A DNA stretch of 40,552 nt from an uncultured Lachnospiraceae bacterium (lineage in GTDB: Bacteria > Bacillota > Clostridia > Lachnospirales > Lachnospiraceae): NCBI GenBank assembly GCA_900317825.1, contig ONIH01000013.1:6792-47343 (forward strand), in the 5' to 3' direction. The notes under the pieces are model-generated. The model saw only the letters and a program-made list of their open reading frames with translations. It did no database searches and was not told the DNA's origin. Positions 16,127-25,252 of this stretch are shown piece by piece. The position numbers were made by a program, and so were the translations under genes. Position 1 is the first letter of the stretch. Each line of letters starts with the position of its first letter.

Positions 16127-17767
16127 ATGGAAAATCAGATGTTTTGTTATCAGTGCCAGGAGACAGCAGGATGCAAAGGCTGTACAGTATCAGGTGTCTG
16201 CGGAAAGAAGCCTGAAGTAGCCAGGATGCAGGATCTGCTTATTTATGTGACTAAGGGGTTAAGCGCTGTCACTACTGCTTTAAGAAAAAATGGAAAGCAG
16301 ATACCTGAAAAAATAAATCATCTCGTTACAGTAAATCTTTTTACGACTATCACAAATGCAAACTTTGACCTCGATGCCATAAAGGCTAAGGTCACAGAGA
16401 CTCTTTCAGAGAAAGCTGCTCTTCTTTCTGAGCTTTCAGATGATGAGAAGGCGAAGCTTCCAGAAGCTGCCAGATGGAGCGGAAATGAGGCTGAGTACGA
16501 CGCTAAGGCCTGGAAAGAGGGCGTTCTTTCTACAAAGGATGAAGACATCAGATCTCTCCGTGAGCTGATCACCTATGGACTCAAAGGACTTTCAGCATAT
16601 ACAAAGCACGCAAACGCACTTTTAAAAGAGGATTCTGAGGTAGACGCTTTCATTCAGGAGGCACTCGCAAAGACTCTCGACGACTCACTTACAGTAGAAG
16701 ACCTCGTGTCTCTTACCCTTGAGACAGGAAAGTATGGCGTTCAGGGAATGGCTGATCTCGATGCTGCAAACACTACTGCATATGGCAATCCTGAGATCAC
16801 AAAGGTAGACATCGGAGTAAGAAAAAATCCTGGAATCCTTATCTCAGGTCACGATCTAAAGGACCTGGAGATGCTCTTAGAGCAGACAAAGGGCACAGGG
16901 ATAGATGTATATACACATTCTGAGATGCTTCCGGCTCACTATTATCCATTTTTCAAAAAATACGATAACTTCGCAGGAAACTACGGAAATGCATGGTGGG
17001 AGCAGAAGGAAGAGTTCGAGAGCTTCAACGGACCTATCCTCATGACGACAAACTGCATCGTACCTCCGAAGGACAGCTACAAGGACAGACTCTGGACTAC
17101 AGGAGCAGCCGGATATCCGGGATGCAAGCACATCGACGCAGCTTACGGCGAGACAAAGGATTTTTCACCTATCATCGAGCAGGCAAAGAAGTGCCAGGCT
17201 CCTACAGAGATAGAAACTGGAACTATCGTCGGCGGTTTCGCACATGAGCAGGTATTTGCGCTCGCTGATCAGGTAGTAGATGCTGTAAAGAGCGGCGCCA
17301 TAAAGAAGTTCGTAGTAATGGCAGGATGTGACGGAAGAGCTAAGTCAAGAAACTACTACACTGACTTTGCAAAGGCACTTCCAAAGGATGCAGTGATCCT
17401 TACAGCTGGCTGCGCCAAGTACAAGTACAATAAGCTGAACTTAGGTGACATCAATGGAATCCCTAGAGTTCTCGACGCCGGACAGTGCAATGACTCCTAC
17501 TCACTGGCACTTATCGCATTAAAGCTCAAGGAGATCTTCGGGCTCGACGATGTAAATGACCTCCCGATCGTCTACAATATCGCCTGGTATGAGCAGAAGG
17601 CTGTGATCGTTCTCTTAGCCCTTCTTTACCTCGGAGTAAAGAACATCCATCTTGGACCGACACTTCCAGCTTTCCTTTCCCCAAATGTGGCTAAGGTACT
17701 GGTAGATAATTTCGGAATAGCCGGGATCGGAACAGTAGAAGACGACATGAAGCTCTTCTTCGAATAA
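16127..17767 (+). CDS. hcp: Hybrid-cluster protein (hydroxylamine/NO-S-nitrosylation related reductase), class I
   Basis: Redox protein of nitrosative-stress defence, reducing hydroxylamine in vitro and linked to NO metabolism. At 546 residues it is full length. The N-terminal Cys motif C7-x2-C10-x8-C19-x5-C25 has the spacing of class I proteins from strict anaerobes, which carry a [4Fe-4S] cluster. Ligands of the hybrid Fe-S-O cluster are all visible: His in SGHDLKDLE, Glu in HSEMLPAHY, and Cys in [26 protein letters not shown] and LDAGQCNDS, with Glu in WYEQKA. GGAGG lies 8 bases before the ATG. No Hcr-type reductase neighbours it. A single-gene unit by spacing. Confidence 0.97.
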   Translation: MENQMFCYQCQETAGCKGCTVSGVCGKKPEVARMQDLLIYVTKGLSAVTTALRKNGKQIPEKINHLVTVNLFTTITNANFDLDAIKAKVTETLSEKAALLSELSDDEKAKLPEAARWSGNEAEYDAKAWKEGVLSTKDEDIRSLRELITYGLKGLSAYTKHANALLKEDSEVDAFIQEALAKTLDDSLTVEDLVSLTLETGKYGVQGMADLDAANTTAYGNPEITKVDIGVRKNPGILISGHDLKDLEMLLEQTKGTGIDVYTHSEMLPAHYYPFFKKYDNFAGNYGNAWWEQKEEFESFNGPILMTTNCIVPPKDSYKDRLWTTGAAGYPGCKHIDAAYGETKDFSPIIEQAKKCQAPTEIETGTIVGGFAHEQVFALADQVVDAVKSGAIKKFVVMAGCDGRAKSRNYYTDFAKALPKDAVILTAGCAKYKYNKLNLGDINGIPRVLDAGQCNDSYSLALIALKLKEIFGLDDVNDLPIVYNIAWYEQKAVIVLLALLYLGVKNIHLGPTLPAFLSPNVAKVLVDNFGIAGIGTVEDDMKLFFE

Positions 17768-17849
17768 ACCGCTATTGCACAAAATCCCTTAAACCGCTAA
17801 AATGGTCAGTGTTACGAGAGACAGACCTTATAGCGGAAGGGATACTGGA

Positions 17850-18359
17850 TTGAAAGAGAATATAGTACTGATAGGAATGCCGGGATGCGGAAAAAGCAGT
17901 CTGGGCGTAGTTCTTGCAAAGGCGCTCGGATACAGATTTGTAGACTCGGATCTTCTGATACAGGAAAATGAGGGCCGTCTGCTCAGTGAGATAATCGAGC
18001 AGGACGGTCTTATTGGCTTTAAGAAAATAGAAGAAAAAGTGAATGCTTCCATAGAAACTGTAAGGACAGTCATCGCAACGGGCGGAAGCGTGGTATATGG
18101 TCCGAAAGCTATGGAGCATCTGAAGTCTATAGCAGATGTCATATACCTGAAGCTGCCGCTTGAAGATATAGCGGAAAGGGTCGGAGACTTAAACGAGCGT
18201 GGAGTGGCTTTTGAGCCGGGACAGACGCTGGGAGATCTCTACGATGAGCGTGTACCACTCTATGAAAAATACGCAGATATCACAGTCGACACTCACGACA
18301 TGGATATCCGTACAGCTGTTGGCCAGGTGTTAAGCCAGCTGGGAAAGGAGCGTTTATGA
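17850..18359 (+). CDS. Shikimate-kinase-like P-loop kinase, substrate uncertain
   Basis: Small nucleotide kinase fold. Walker A GMPGCGKSS lies near the start and VDSDLLI follows as the Asp motif. However, the residues that hold shikimate differ: the FR of EGFRxxEE is FK (GFKKIEEKV), the GGG loop is ATGGSVV, and the lid RPLL is replaced by NERGVAFEPGQTL. The end DERVPLYEKYADITVDT is family-like. The TTG start at 17850 is preferred: it follows AAGGG by about 8 bases and matches the usual N-terminus (KENIVLIG), while the ATG at 17802 has no ribosome site. It overlaps the lipase-like gene by ATGA. No other aromatic-pathway gene is nearby, so the true substrate may differ. Confidence 0.7.
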   Translation: MKENIVLIGMPGCGKSSLGVVLAKALGYRFVDSDLLIQENEGRLLSEIIEQDGLIGFKKIEEKVNASIETVRTVIATGGSVVYGPKAMEHLKSIADVIYLKLPLEDIAERVGDLNERGVAFEPGQTLGDLYDERVPLYEKYADITVDTHDMDIRTAVGQVLSQLGKERL

Positions 18360-19396
18360 ACCTGAAAAAAATAATAACTGCTTCTCTTGTGGCAGTGCTT
18401 TCTGTAACTACCGTTTTTTCTGTGGGTGCCTGCCAGGCATCAGCTGAGAGTCCGAAGAAGACAGTGGATTTCTCATATCCGGATGGGGCTTTTGACCATG
18501 AGGAGATGAATGCGTCTGTAGTGTATTCCGATGATTTTTTCAGTAAGAAGGCTACGAAGCGAAATGACTCCCTGGCGCTTCTTTCGGTCGGAGCAGCAGA
18601 CGCTGTATATAACAGGGACGATATCACGGATTTCCTAAAGACCTGCGGGTTTACGAATAAGAGAGACTCGGTGACCGATGAGAACAGCGATGACCTGTCC
18701 TTTAACTTCGGCAAGAAAAAAATAGGCAAAAAGACTGTCGTGGCGGTGATCCTTCAGGGAACTGCGTCGAATGATGAGTGGAAAAGTAACCTTAGGTTGG
18801 GAGATTCTTTGCTGGATTTGCCGACTGTTCATGCAGGCTTTAATGCGACAGAAAAAGCAGTGCACAAGAAACTGAATACCTTCCTGAAGACAAATAAGCT
18901 GAAAAAAGGCTCTGTAGCCTTCTGGGTCACCGGACACAGCAGAGGCGCAGCAGTGGCGAATATCATGGCAAAGCGTCTATCTGATACTTATGGTAAGTCA
19001 AACGTGTATGCTTATACCTTTGCTTCTCCAAAGGTCGTAAAGGTGAGCACTAAGACTACCAAGAAATATTCAAATATCTTTAACTATGTAAATCCTGATG
19101 ATGTGGTAACCCGCATCCCTACAAAAGATACTAAATCTCTTGAGGATGAACTGGACAGAGCCGGAATCTTAAATGAAGAGAAGCTGAAAAGCGGACTAAA
19201 TAAAATAGGACTCAGCATCTCTGTTAATTTTGAACTGGGTACTTACCGCCGTTTCGGGACGGATATAGAGATGTCATCAGAAGACCACAGTACGATGGCA
19301 GAGACCTTCTCGGATATCACCGGAGTGGACTTCGATGAGACGAGCGTGGCGCATAATCATTGTCAGAGCTGTTACCTTTCATGGCTGATGGGGTAA
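18356..19396 (+). CDS. Secreted lipase (class 3)-like alpha/beta hydrolase
   Basis: Exported serine hydrolase of 346 residues. An N-terminal signal sequence (about 1-30, KKIITASLVAVLSVTTVFS) ends at either a signal peptidase I site (ASA) or a weak lipobox (VGAC, Cys 26), so it may be lipid-anchored. The hydrolase domain shows an oxyanion-region ILQGTAS, the nucleophile elbow GHSRG with Ser 195, the Asp in NPDDVV, and a distal His in AHNHCQSC, consistent with a lipase_3 catalytic triad. The start overlaps the kinase gene by 4 bases (ATGA) and has AAAGGAG upstream. The natural ester substrate is unknown; carbohydrate or lipid esters are both possible. Confidence 0.75.
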   Translation: MNLKKIITASLVAVLSVTTVFSVGACQASAESPKKTVDFSYPDGAFDHEEMNASVVYSDDFFSKKATKRNDSLALLSVGAADAVYNRDDITDFLKTCGFTNKRDSVTDENSDDLSFNFGKKKIGKKTVVAVILQGTASNDEWKSNLRLGDSLLDLPTVHAGFNATEKAVHKKLNTFLKTNKLKKGSVAFWVTGHSRGAAVANIMAKRLSDTYGKSNVYAYTFASPKVVKVSTKTTKKYSNIFNYVNPDDVVTRIPTKDTKSLEDELDRAGILNEEKLKSGLNKIGLSISVNFELGTYRRFGTDIEMSSEDHSTMAETFSDITGVDFDETSVAHNHCQSCYLSWLMG

Positions 19397-19408
19397 CAGC
19401 CATTTTTA
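19381..19408 (+). terminator. Terminator overlapping the end of the lipase-like gene
   Basis: Stem ATGGCTG / CAGCCAT with a 9-base loop holding the stop codon, followed by TTTTTAT. Confidence 0.65.
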
Positions 19409-19521
19409 TAATCAGTCATGAATCCGATAAATTTTTCCCTTAGATAATATATTTTCTTGTTCGAAAAGTAGAAAATATGAGCAGCATAAAAACTGACGCC
19501 ATACGAAAGGAACCAGAAAGT

Positions 19522-21942
19522 ATGAGATATGGACATTTCGACGAAAAAGAACGAGAATATGTGATAGAGAGACCGGATACGCCAAAGCCGTGGGCTAACT
19601 ATCTCGGGTCTCCAGAGTACGGGGCTATTATCTCGAATAATGCCGGCGGATACAGCTTTGTAAAGAGCGGAGCGAACGGCAGGATCATCAGATATATTTT
19701 TAACGGGGAGGACAAGCCGGGAAGATATATCTATATCAGAGATAATGACAGCAGGGATTTCTGGTCTGCTTCATGGCAGCCAGTAGGCAAAGACCTTGCC
19801 GCTTATAAAAATATCTGCCGCCACGGACTTGGCTATTCTGTTTTTGAGACTGATTACAGTGATATCCATTCGGAGACACTTTACTATGTCCCGGAGGGAA
19901 AGACTTACGAAGTCTGGAGAATAAAGGTAAGAAACGACGGAAGGTCAGATAGGAAGCTTACAGTTACAGGCTTTGCAGAACTTACGAACCATGATAACTA
20001 CGAGCAGGATATGGTAAACCTTCAGTATTCGCAGTTTATCACCAGCACCGATTTCCGAGGAGACCGTATCAGACAGAAGATTCACGGGAACCTCGATGCC
20101 GAGACAGAAAAAGGCGATGAGGTAGACGGCAAGGGTGTTACCGAGAGATTTTTCGGACTTGCAGGCGCTGAAGTCTCATCACACTGCGGAGACAGAGACG
20201 CTTTCCTTGGCACTTACCGTGGATATGATAACCCGGCAGGTGTAGCAGACGGTGATCTCGGTGATGTAGACGCCTATAACGGCTACTGCTGCGGAGCTCT
20301 TTCATCTGTCATAGAACTAGCACCGGGTGAAGAGAAGACTCTTGCCTTTGTCCTTGGAGAGCACAAAGATAAAAAAGCATCTGAGATAATGGCCCACTAC
20401 AAAGACACAGAGGCGGTCTGTGACAGAGAGTGGAGCGAGACAAAAGAAGTATGGGGTTCGAGACTTAAGACTTTCCAGGTAAAGACACCTTCACCTGAGT
20501 TCAATACGATGATAAATACCTGGAACGCCTACAACTGCTACATGACAGTTATCTGGTCGAGAGCTGCTTCATTTATCTACTGCGGACTCAGAAACGGCTA
20601 CGGCTACAGGGATACAGTTCAGGATATCCAGGGAATCATTCACCTGGATCCGGAACTTGCGCTTGAGAAGATCCGTTTCATGCTGACAGCACAGGTAGAT
20701 AACGGTGCCGGACTTCCACTCGTAAAGTTCACACATAACCCTGGACACGAAGATACACCAGATGATGCTTCATATGTACAGGAGACCGGGCATCCGGCTT
20801 ACAGAGCAGATGATGCACTCTGGCTGTTCCCGACTGTATATAAATACATCGCTGAGACTGGAAACGTAGACTTCTTAAACGAAGTACTTCCATTTGCAAA
20901 TAAGGATGAAGCTACAGTCTATGAGCATCTGAAAAGAACTATCGAATTTTCACTTGATCATCTCGGAAAGCATGGACTTCCGGCAGGCCTCTACGCAGAC
21001 TGGAATGACTGCTTAAGGCTCGGAGCAGACGGAGAATCGGCATTCGTGGCGCTTCAGTTCTACTATGCACTCCGAATCATGAAGATCCTCACGGTATATG
21101 AAAAGGACATGAAGTACGCAGATCATCTGGATCTGACAGAAGCAGAGTATCTGCAGAAGATAAATGAGCTGCTCTGGGACGGAGACAGGTTCATCAGAGG
21201 ATATACGGAAACTGGAGAGACTGTAGGAGATAAAAAGTCACAGGAGGCCAAGCTCTGGCTCAATCCGCAGTCCTGGTCGGTCATCAGCGGACTTGCGACA
21301 GACGAGCAGGCAGACGCAGCGTTAGAGAACGTACATGAGAACCTGAACACCGAGTACGGTGCTATACTCATGGATCCGCCTTATCATAAGCATGCTTTCG
21401 ACGGTGCATTCGCCGTGATCTATAATCAGGGAACCAAAGAGAACTCCGGAGTCTTCTCGCAGACACAGGGTTGGCTGATCCTCGCTGAGGCGCTTCGCGG
21501 ACACGGAGACAGGGCTTTTGAGTACTGGTATGAGAATTCTCCATCCGTACAGAACGATAAGGCAGAGATCAGAAAACTGGAGCCTTACTGCTACGGACAG
21601 TTCACCGAAGGAAAGGCAAGCCCGCACGCAGGAGAGAGCCATGTACACTGGCTTACCGGAACAGCATCTACGATGATGGTAGGCTGTGTCGAGGGTATCC
21701 TCGGTATCAGACCTGACATCGGCGGACTGAAGCTAGCTCCATCGATCCCGAAGAGCTGGGATCACCTCGAGATAGATAAGGATTTCCGCGGAAAGCATCT
21801 GCACATCACGGTAGAAAATCCGGGACACGCAGAGTCGGGATTCAAGTCGATGACTCTTAACGGAAAGAGCCTTTCCGGAAACTATATCGCGGAAAAGCTC
21901 CTGACCGAGGATAATAACGAGATCATTCTTAAAATATCATAA
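19522..21942 (+). CDS. Cellobiose phosphorylase, GH94
   Basis: Cytoplasmic enzyme converting cellobiose and phosphate to glucose and alpha-glucose-1-phosphate. At 806 residues it has the length of characterised cellobiose phosphorylases. The N-terminal beta-sandwich runs to about 300, the (alpha/alpha)6 catalytic barrel from about 320 to 740. The catalytic acid is Asp 496 in YADWNDCLRLG; the phosphate-site loop SHVHWLTGTAS and the segments GYRDTVQD and NQGTKENSGVFSQTQGW are intact. The ATG at 19522 follows AAGGAA and aligns with the start of the truncated paralog; the ATG at 19477 lacks a ribosome site. It stands alone, and its last 6 bases overlap the end of the convergent AraC gene. Confidence 0.9.
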   Translation: MRYGHFDEKEREYVIERPDTPKPWANYLGSPEYGAIISNNAGGYSFVKSGANGRIIRYIFNGEDKPGRYIYIRDNDSRDFWSASWQPVGKDLAAYKNICRHGLGYSVFETDYSDIHSETLYYVPEGKTYEVWRIKVRNDGRSDRKLTVTGFAELTNHDNYEQDMVNLQYSQFITSTDFRGDRIRQKIHGNLDAETEKGDEVDGKGVTERFFGLAGAEVSSHCGDRDAFLGTYRGYDNPAGVADGDLGDVDAYNGYCCGALSSVIELAPGEEKTLAFVLGEHKDKKASEIMAHYKDTEAVCDREWSETKEVWGSRLKTFQVKTPSPEFNTMINTWNAYNCYMTVIWSRAASFIYCGLRNGYGYRDTVQDIQGIIHLDPELALEKIRFMLTAQVDNGAGLPLVKFTHNPGHEDTPDDASYVQETGHPAYRADDALWLFPTVYKYIAETGNVDFLNEVLPFANKDEATVYEHLKRTIEFSLDHLGKHGLPAGLYADWNDCLRLGADGESAFVALQFYYALRIMKILTVYEKDMKYADHLDLTEAEYLQKINELLWDGDRFIRGYTETGETVGDKKSQEAKLWLNPQSWSVISGLATDEQADAALENVHENLNTEYGAILMDPPYHKHAFDGAFAVIYNQGTKENSGVFSQTQGWLILAEALRGHGDRAFEYWYENSPSVQNDKAEIRKLEPYCYGQFTEGKASPHAGESHVHWLTGTASTMMVGCVEGILGIRPDIGGLKLAPSIPKSWDHLEIDKDFRGKHLHITVENPGHAESGFKSMTLNGKSLSGNYIAEKLLTEDNNEIILKIS

Positions 21943-22701
21943 CCAGGCTTTGCCTTCTTCATTTACCGACCACTCTGTCTTACCGTATTTCTCGCGGTAT
22001 TTCAGAGGAGTCGTTCCGATGGCTTTTTTGAAAGTCTGAATGAAATGACTCTGTGAAGAAAATGACAGGCGGTTAGCTATATCGACCATACTATAGGGAC
22101 TGTACTTAAGTAGATTAGTTGCAGTCTCTATTTTTTTCTGCCTTACGTATTCACTTACGGAAACGCCGACCTCTTTTTTAAAGACACGGGACAGATATCC
22201 GGAAGAAACACCTACTGACTCAGCCACGTCTTCGACCGAGACCGGATCATTGCGGTGTATATATATGTAATTTAATGCGTTCTGGACCGGCCCGGACACC
22301 TTGATCTGAGTATCTGTCATTCGCATTTTTGTCGCAAAATCTGTGGCCATAGCGTCGTGCAGTTTTTCGACACCTGATATAGACTTTATATCGTCCAGCT
22401 GCTGGATGTAGTAATCGCTCATCCTAAATCCCTGCTCTTCGATCATGCCTGCACGGATACATACACGGGTAATAAGCGCACAGCTGACAACAAAGTGATA
22501 TTTGATATTTGTCAGCGGGTCGCGCGACAGCTTTCCTACACCGTCAGTGGAGATGAATCTGTGGGCCTCGCAGTTCTGTCTTACTGCTTCGAGGTTTCCT
22601 CTGGCGACCTCTTTGTAAAATGCCTGTTCTTCGGACGCAGGACGGTGTTTTTCGGTTTCATTGTCTTTTGCTATTTCGAAATGTTCAAATCTATTTTCCA
22701 T
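21937..22701 (-). CDS. AraC/XylS-family transcription regulator
   Basis: A 254-residue regulator. The C-terminal AraC domain (about 150-245) has two helix-turn-helix motifs: VEDVAESVGVSSGYLSRVFKK and MVDIANRLSFSSQSHFIQTFKK, followed by the GTTPLKYRE signature. The N-terminal part (about 25-130) is the helical domain found in many Firmicutes YesN-like regulators (RDPLTNIKYHFVVSCALITR, MSDYYIQQLD) and not a sugar-binding cupin. Divergence from the ABC importer and convergence with cellobiose phosphorylase point to control of beta-glucoside use. The -10 TATAAT (22713-22708) ends 6 bases before the ATG, so translation is apparently leaderless, and no ribosome site is present. Confidence 0.9.
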   Translation of the reverse strand: MENRFEHFEIAKDNETEKHRPASEEQAFYKEVARGNLEAVRQNCEAHRFISTDGVGKLSRDPLTNIKYHFVVSCALITRVCIRAGMIEEQGFRMSDYYIQQLDDIKSISGVEKLHDAMATDFATKMRMTDTQIKVSGPVQNALNYIYIHRNDPVSVEDVAESVGVSSGYLSRVFKKEVGVSVSEYVRQKKIETATNLLKYSPYSMVDIANRLSFSSQSHFIQTFKKAIGTTPLKYREKYGKTEWSVNEEGKAWL

Positions 22702-22710
22702 GAATTTATT

Positions 22711-22751
22711 ATATCAGATTTGTGATGAAAATGAGTGCACGAATCTGATAT
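22711..22751. promoter_or_regulatory. 10-bp inverted-repeat operator between AraC and importer genes
   Basis: ATATCAGATT (22711-22720) and AATCTGATAT (22742-22751) are perfect inverted repeats with a 21-bp spacer, about three helical turns centre to centre. The left arm overlaps the -10 of the AraC gene; the right arm overlaps the -35 of the importer operon. It is the best candidate for the AraC protein's binding site. Confidence 0.65.
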
Positions 22752-22774
22752 TTTTTCTTTTCATTTTGTATAAT
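22746..22774 (+). promoter_or_regulatory. Promoter of ABC importer operon
   Basis: TATAAT at 22769-22774 with a poor -35 (TGATAT, 22746-22751, 17-bp spacer) that coincides with an operator arm. A weak -35 replaced by an activator site is typical of AraC-controlled promoters. A second TATAAT at 22792-22797 has no -35. Confidence 0.6.
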
Positions 22775-22843
22775 GATGTACCCATGAAGAATATAATCTA
22801 AGCATAGTTACAAAGAACGGAGATTTCAAAGGAGGAAATCACA

Positions 22844-24226
22844 ATGAAAAAGAAAATCGTAAGTATGGCACTCATCGCAGCGATGACAGCCACAATGTTC
22901 GCAGGATGTGGATCTAATTCCTCATCTTCATCATCAAAGTCTTCAAGTGGTAAAGAGGGAAGAGTCTTAAACATCTGGAGCTGGAATGACGAGTTCGAGA
23001 CCAGATTCAATGACTTCTATCCTGAAGTAGAGTCTGTATCAAAGGACAAGACAGAGACAAAGCTGAAGGATGGTACAGTAGTAAAGTGGACGATCAATCC
23101 TAACCAGGACGGCGTTTACCAGCAGAAGCTCGATGAAGCTCTTCAGAATCAGGCTACGGCCTCAGCTGATGACAAGATCGACATCTTCCTTGCTGAGACA
23201 GATTATCTGGTAAAGTACACAGACGCTGACGCAAACGCATCAATGCCTCTGAAGGACTTAGGTATTGATCCTGACAAAGACTTCGCTGATCAGTATCAGT
23301 ACACAAAGGATGCCGCTACAGATAAGAATGGCGACTTAAGAGCTACCAGCTGGCAGGCTTGTCCGGGACTCTTCGTATACAGAAGAGGAATCGCAAAGAA
23401 TGCTTTCGGAACAGATGATCCGGAAAAGATCCAGGAGAAGGTAAAGGATTGGGATACATTCGAGCAGTCAGCAAAGGAACTCAAGGATAAAGGTTATTAC
23501 ATGCTTTCATCAATGGGCGCTGATACCTACAGAGTATTCGGTAACAATGCAAGCGAGCCATGGGTACAGGGCGATACAGTTACTGTAGACCCTAACCTTA
23601 TGAAGTGGGTAGAGCAGTCAAAGAAGTTCACGGACGAAGGATACAACCACAAAGTATCAGGACAGTGGACAGATGACTGGAACAAAGATCAGGGTGCTGA
23701 TTCAAAGGTATTCGGATGGTTCTTCCCAGCTTGGGGTATCAACTTCACTATCCAGCCTAACGCAGGAGATAAAGGAGCAGGAGACTGGGCTGTATGTAAT
23801 GGACCACAGTCTTATAACTGGGGCGGTTCATTCATCCTTGCAGCGCAGGGAACAGATAACCCGAAGCTCGTTAAAGATATCATGCTGAAGCTTACAGCTG
23901 ATAAGGATACACTCCTTAAGATCACAGATAAGACTCTTGACTATACCAACACAGTTTCAGGTATGGAAGAGTATGCTGCTGATGATAAGAAGGGTGATTC
24001 AGACTTCCTTGGCGGCGAGAACCCATACAAGTACTTCGCTCCAGCTGCTGAGAGCATCAAGATGGATAAGATCACACCTTATGATCAGGGATGCGGCGAG
24101 TGCTTCCAGAACGCATTTGGTGATTACTTCAACGGCAAGGTTTCATTTGACAAGGCAAAGAAGAACTTCGAGACAGCTATCCTCGAGAGATACAGTGACC
24201 TCAAGAAGGTAGAGTGGCCTAAGTAA
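22844..24226 (+). CDS. ABC importer substrate-binding lipoprotein (family 1), sugar
   Basis: Captures an oligosaccharide at the outer face of the membrane. The signal peptide ends in a lipobox FAGC (Cys 22), followed by a Ser-rich linker and the solute-binding fold of family 1 starting VLNIWSWNDEFETRF. Length (460 aa) is typical. AAAGGAGG precedes the ATG by 8 bases. Codon use is strongly biased to the preferred codons of the window, implying high expression. It is first in the operon with two permeases; no ATPase gene is present, so a shared MsmX-type ATPase elsewhere in the genome is probably used. Context suggests cellobiose, gentiobiose, laminaribiose or similar ligands. Confidence 0.92.
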   Translation: MKKKIVSMALIAAMTATMFAGCGSNSSSSSSKSSSGKEGRVLNIWSWNDEFETRFNDFYPEVESVSKDKTETKLKDGTVVKWTINPNQDGVYQQKLDEALQNQATASADDKIDIFLAETDYLVKYTDADANASMPLKDLGIDPDKDFADQYQYTKDAATDKNGDLRATSWQACPGLFVYRRGIAKNAFGTDDPEKIQEKVKDWDTFEQSAKELKDKGYYMLSSMGADTYRVFGNNASEPWVQGDTVTVDPNLMKWVEQSKKFTDEGYNHKVSGQWTDDWNKDQGADSKVFGWFFPAWGINFTIQPNAGDKGAGDWAVCNGPQSYNWGGSFILAAQGTDNPKLVKDIMLKLTADKDTLLKITDKTLDYTNTVSGMEEYAADDKKGDSDFLGGENPYKYFAPAAESIKMDKITPYDQGCGECFQNAFGDYFNGKVSFDKAKKNFETAILERYSDLKKVEWPK

Positions 24227-24268
24227 TAATTACCTGGTCAAAAGGGTTTTTCCTGGAAAGGCTTTACT

Positions 24269-25252
24269 ATGAAGAAGAAAACAAAGAAAGCTAAGAATTA
24301 TTCGAATTACGGATATTTATTTATCGCACCGTTTTTCATCAGTTTCGTGATCTTTTCACTGATACCGCTGGTCGATACGATAAAGAACAGTTTCTATGAG
24401 TACTATACTTCCGGACTCAAAGTAGTGGGACCGAACTTCATAGATCTTCAGAACTACTCACAGATACTGAAGGCAGACCTGCTTAAATACACCGGAAACA
24501 CATTCGTCCTCTGGATTGCCGGTTTCATCCCGCAGATCGTGATAGCGCTTATACTTGCAGCGTGGTTTACAGATCAGCACATGAAGCTTAGAGGAAGAAA
24601 AGTGTACGAAGTCATCATTTACATGCCAAACCTTATCATGGCATCGGCTTTCGCAATGCTCTTCTTCACCCTCTTCTCTAACTCAGGTCCTGTGAACTCA
24701 CTTTTACAGCAGCTTCACATCACCAAAGAGCCGATAAGGTTCCTGGCCTCAGTGTCAGGAACCAGAGGCCTGATAGCACTGATGAACTTCCTGATGTGGT
24801 TCGGAAACACGACTATCATGCTGATGTCGGCTATAAACGGCGTAAACCCAGAGCTTTTTGAAGCAGCGAACCTGGATGGCTGCACACATACGCAGATATT
24901 CTTCAGGATCACGCTTCCTATGATAAGACCAATACTTACCTACACTCTTATCACCTCTCTTATCGGTGGTATCCAGATGTTCGATGTACCTCAGATCCTT
25001 ACCAACGGTAATGGTTCTCCGGACAGAAGCTCGATGACACTTATCATGCTCCTCAACAACTATCTGAAGACCAAGAACTATGGTATGGCAGGTGCACTTT
25101 CGGTTTACCTGTTTATCATCAGTGGTATCCTCTGCTTCATCGTTTACCGTTTCATCAATACTGACAGTTCGGATAACGAAGCAAAGGCAAAGGCTAAGAG
25201 AGAAAAACGTCAGAAAAAGATCGCCACAGTGGAAGGAGGAATCACAGTATGA
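24269..25252 (+). CDS. ABC sugar importer permease (MalF/UgpA type)
   Basis: A 327-residue inner-membrane permease with six helices. The EAA loop that docks the ATPase reads EAANLDGCTHTQIFFRITLP (about residues 196-215). The first helix (YLFIAPFFISFVIFSLIPL) and the FYEYYTSG segment are typical of MalF-like subunits. The Lys/Arg-rich tail (KAKAKREKRQKK) is cytoplasmic. The start has GGAAAGG about 9 bases upstream. Its stop overlaps the second permease by ATGA, as usual for heterodimer partners. Confidence 0.93.
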   Translation: MKKKTKKAKNYSNYGYLFIAPFFISFVIFSLIPLVDTIKNSFYEYYTSGLKVVGPNFIDLQNYSQILKADLLKYTGNTFVLWIAGFIPQIVIALILAAWFTDQHMKLRGRKVYEVIIYMPNLIMASAFAMLFFTLFSNSGPVNSLLQQLHITKEPIRFLASVSGTRGLIALMNFLMWFGNTTIMLMSAINGVNPELFEAANLDGCTHTQIFFRITLPMIRPILTYTLITSLIGGIQMFDVPQILTNGNGSPDRSSMTLIMLLNNYLKTKNYGMAGALSVYLFIISGILCFIVYRFINTDSSDNEAKAKAKREKRQKKIATVEGGITV

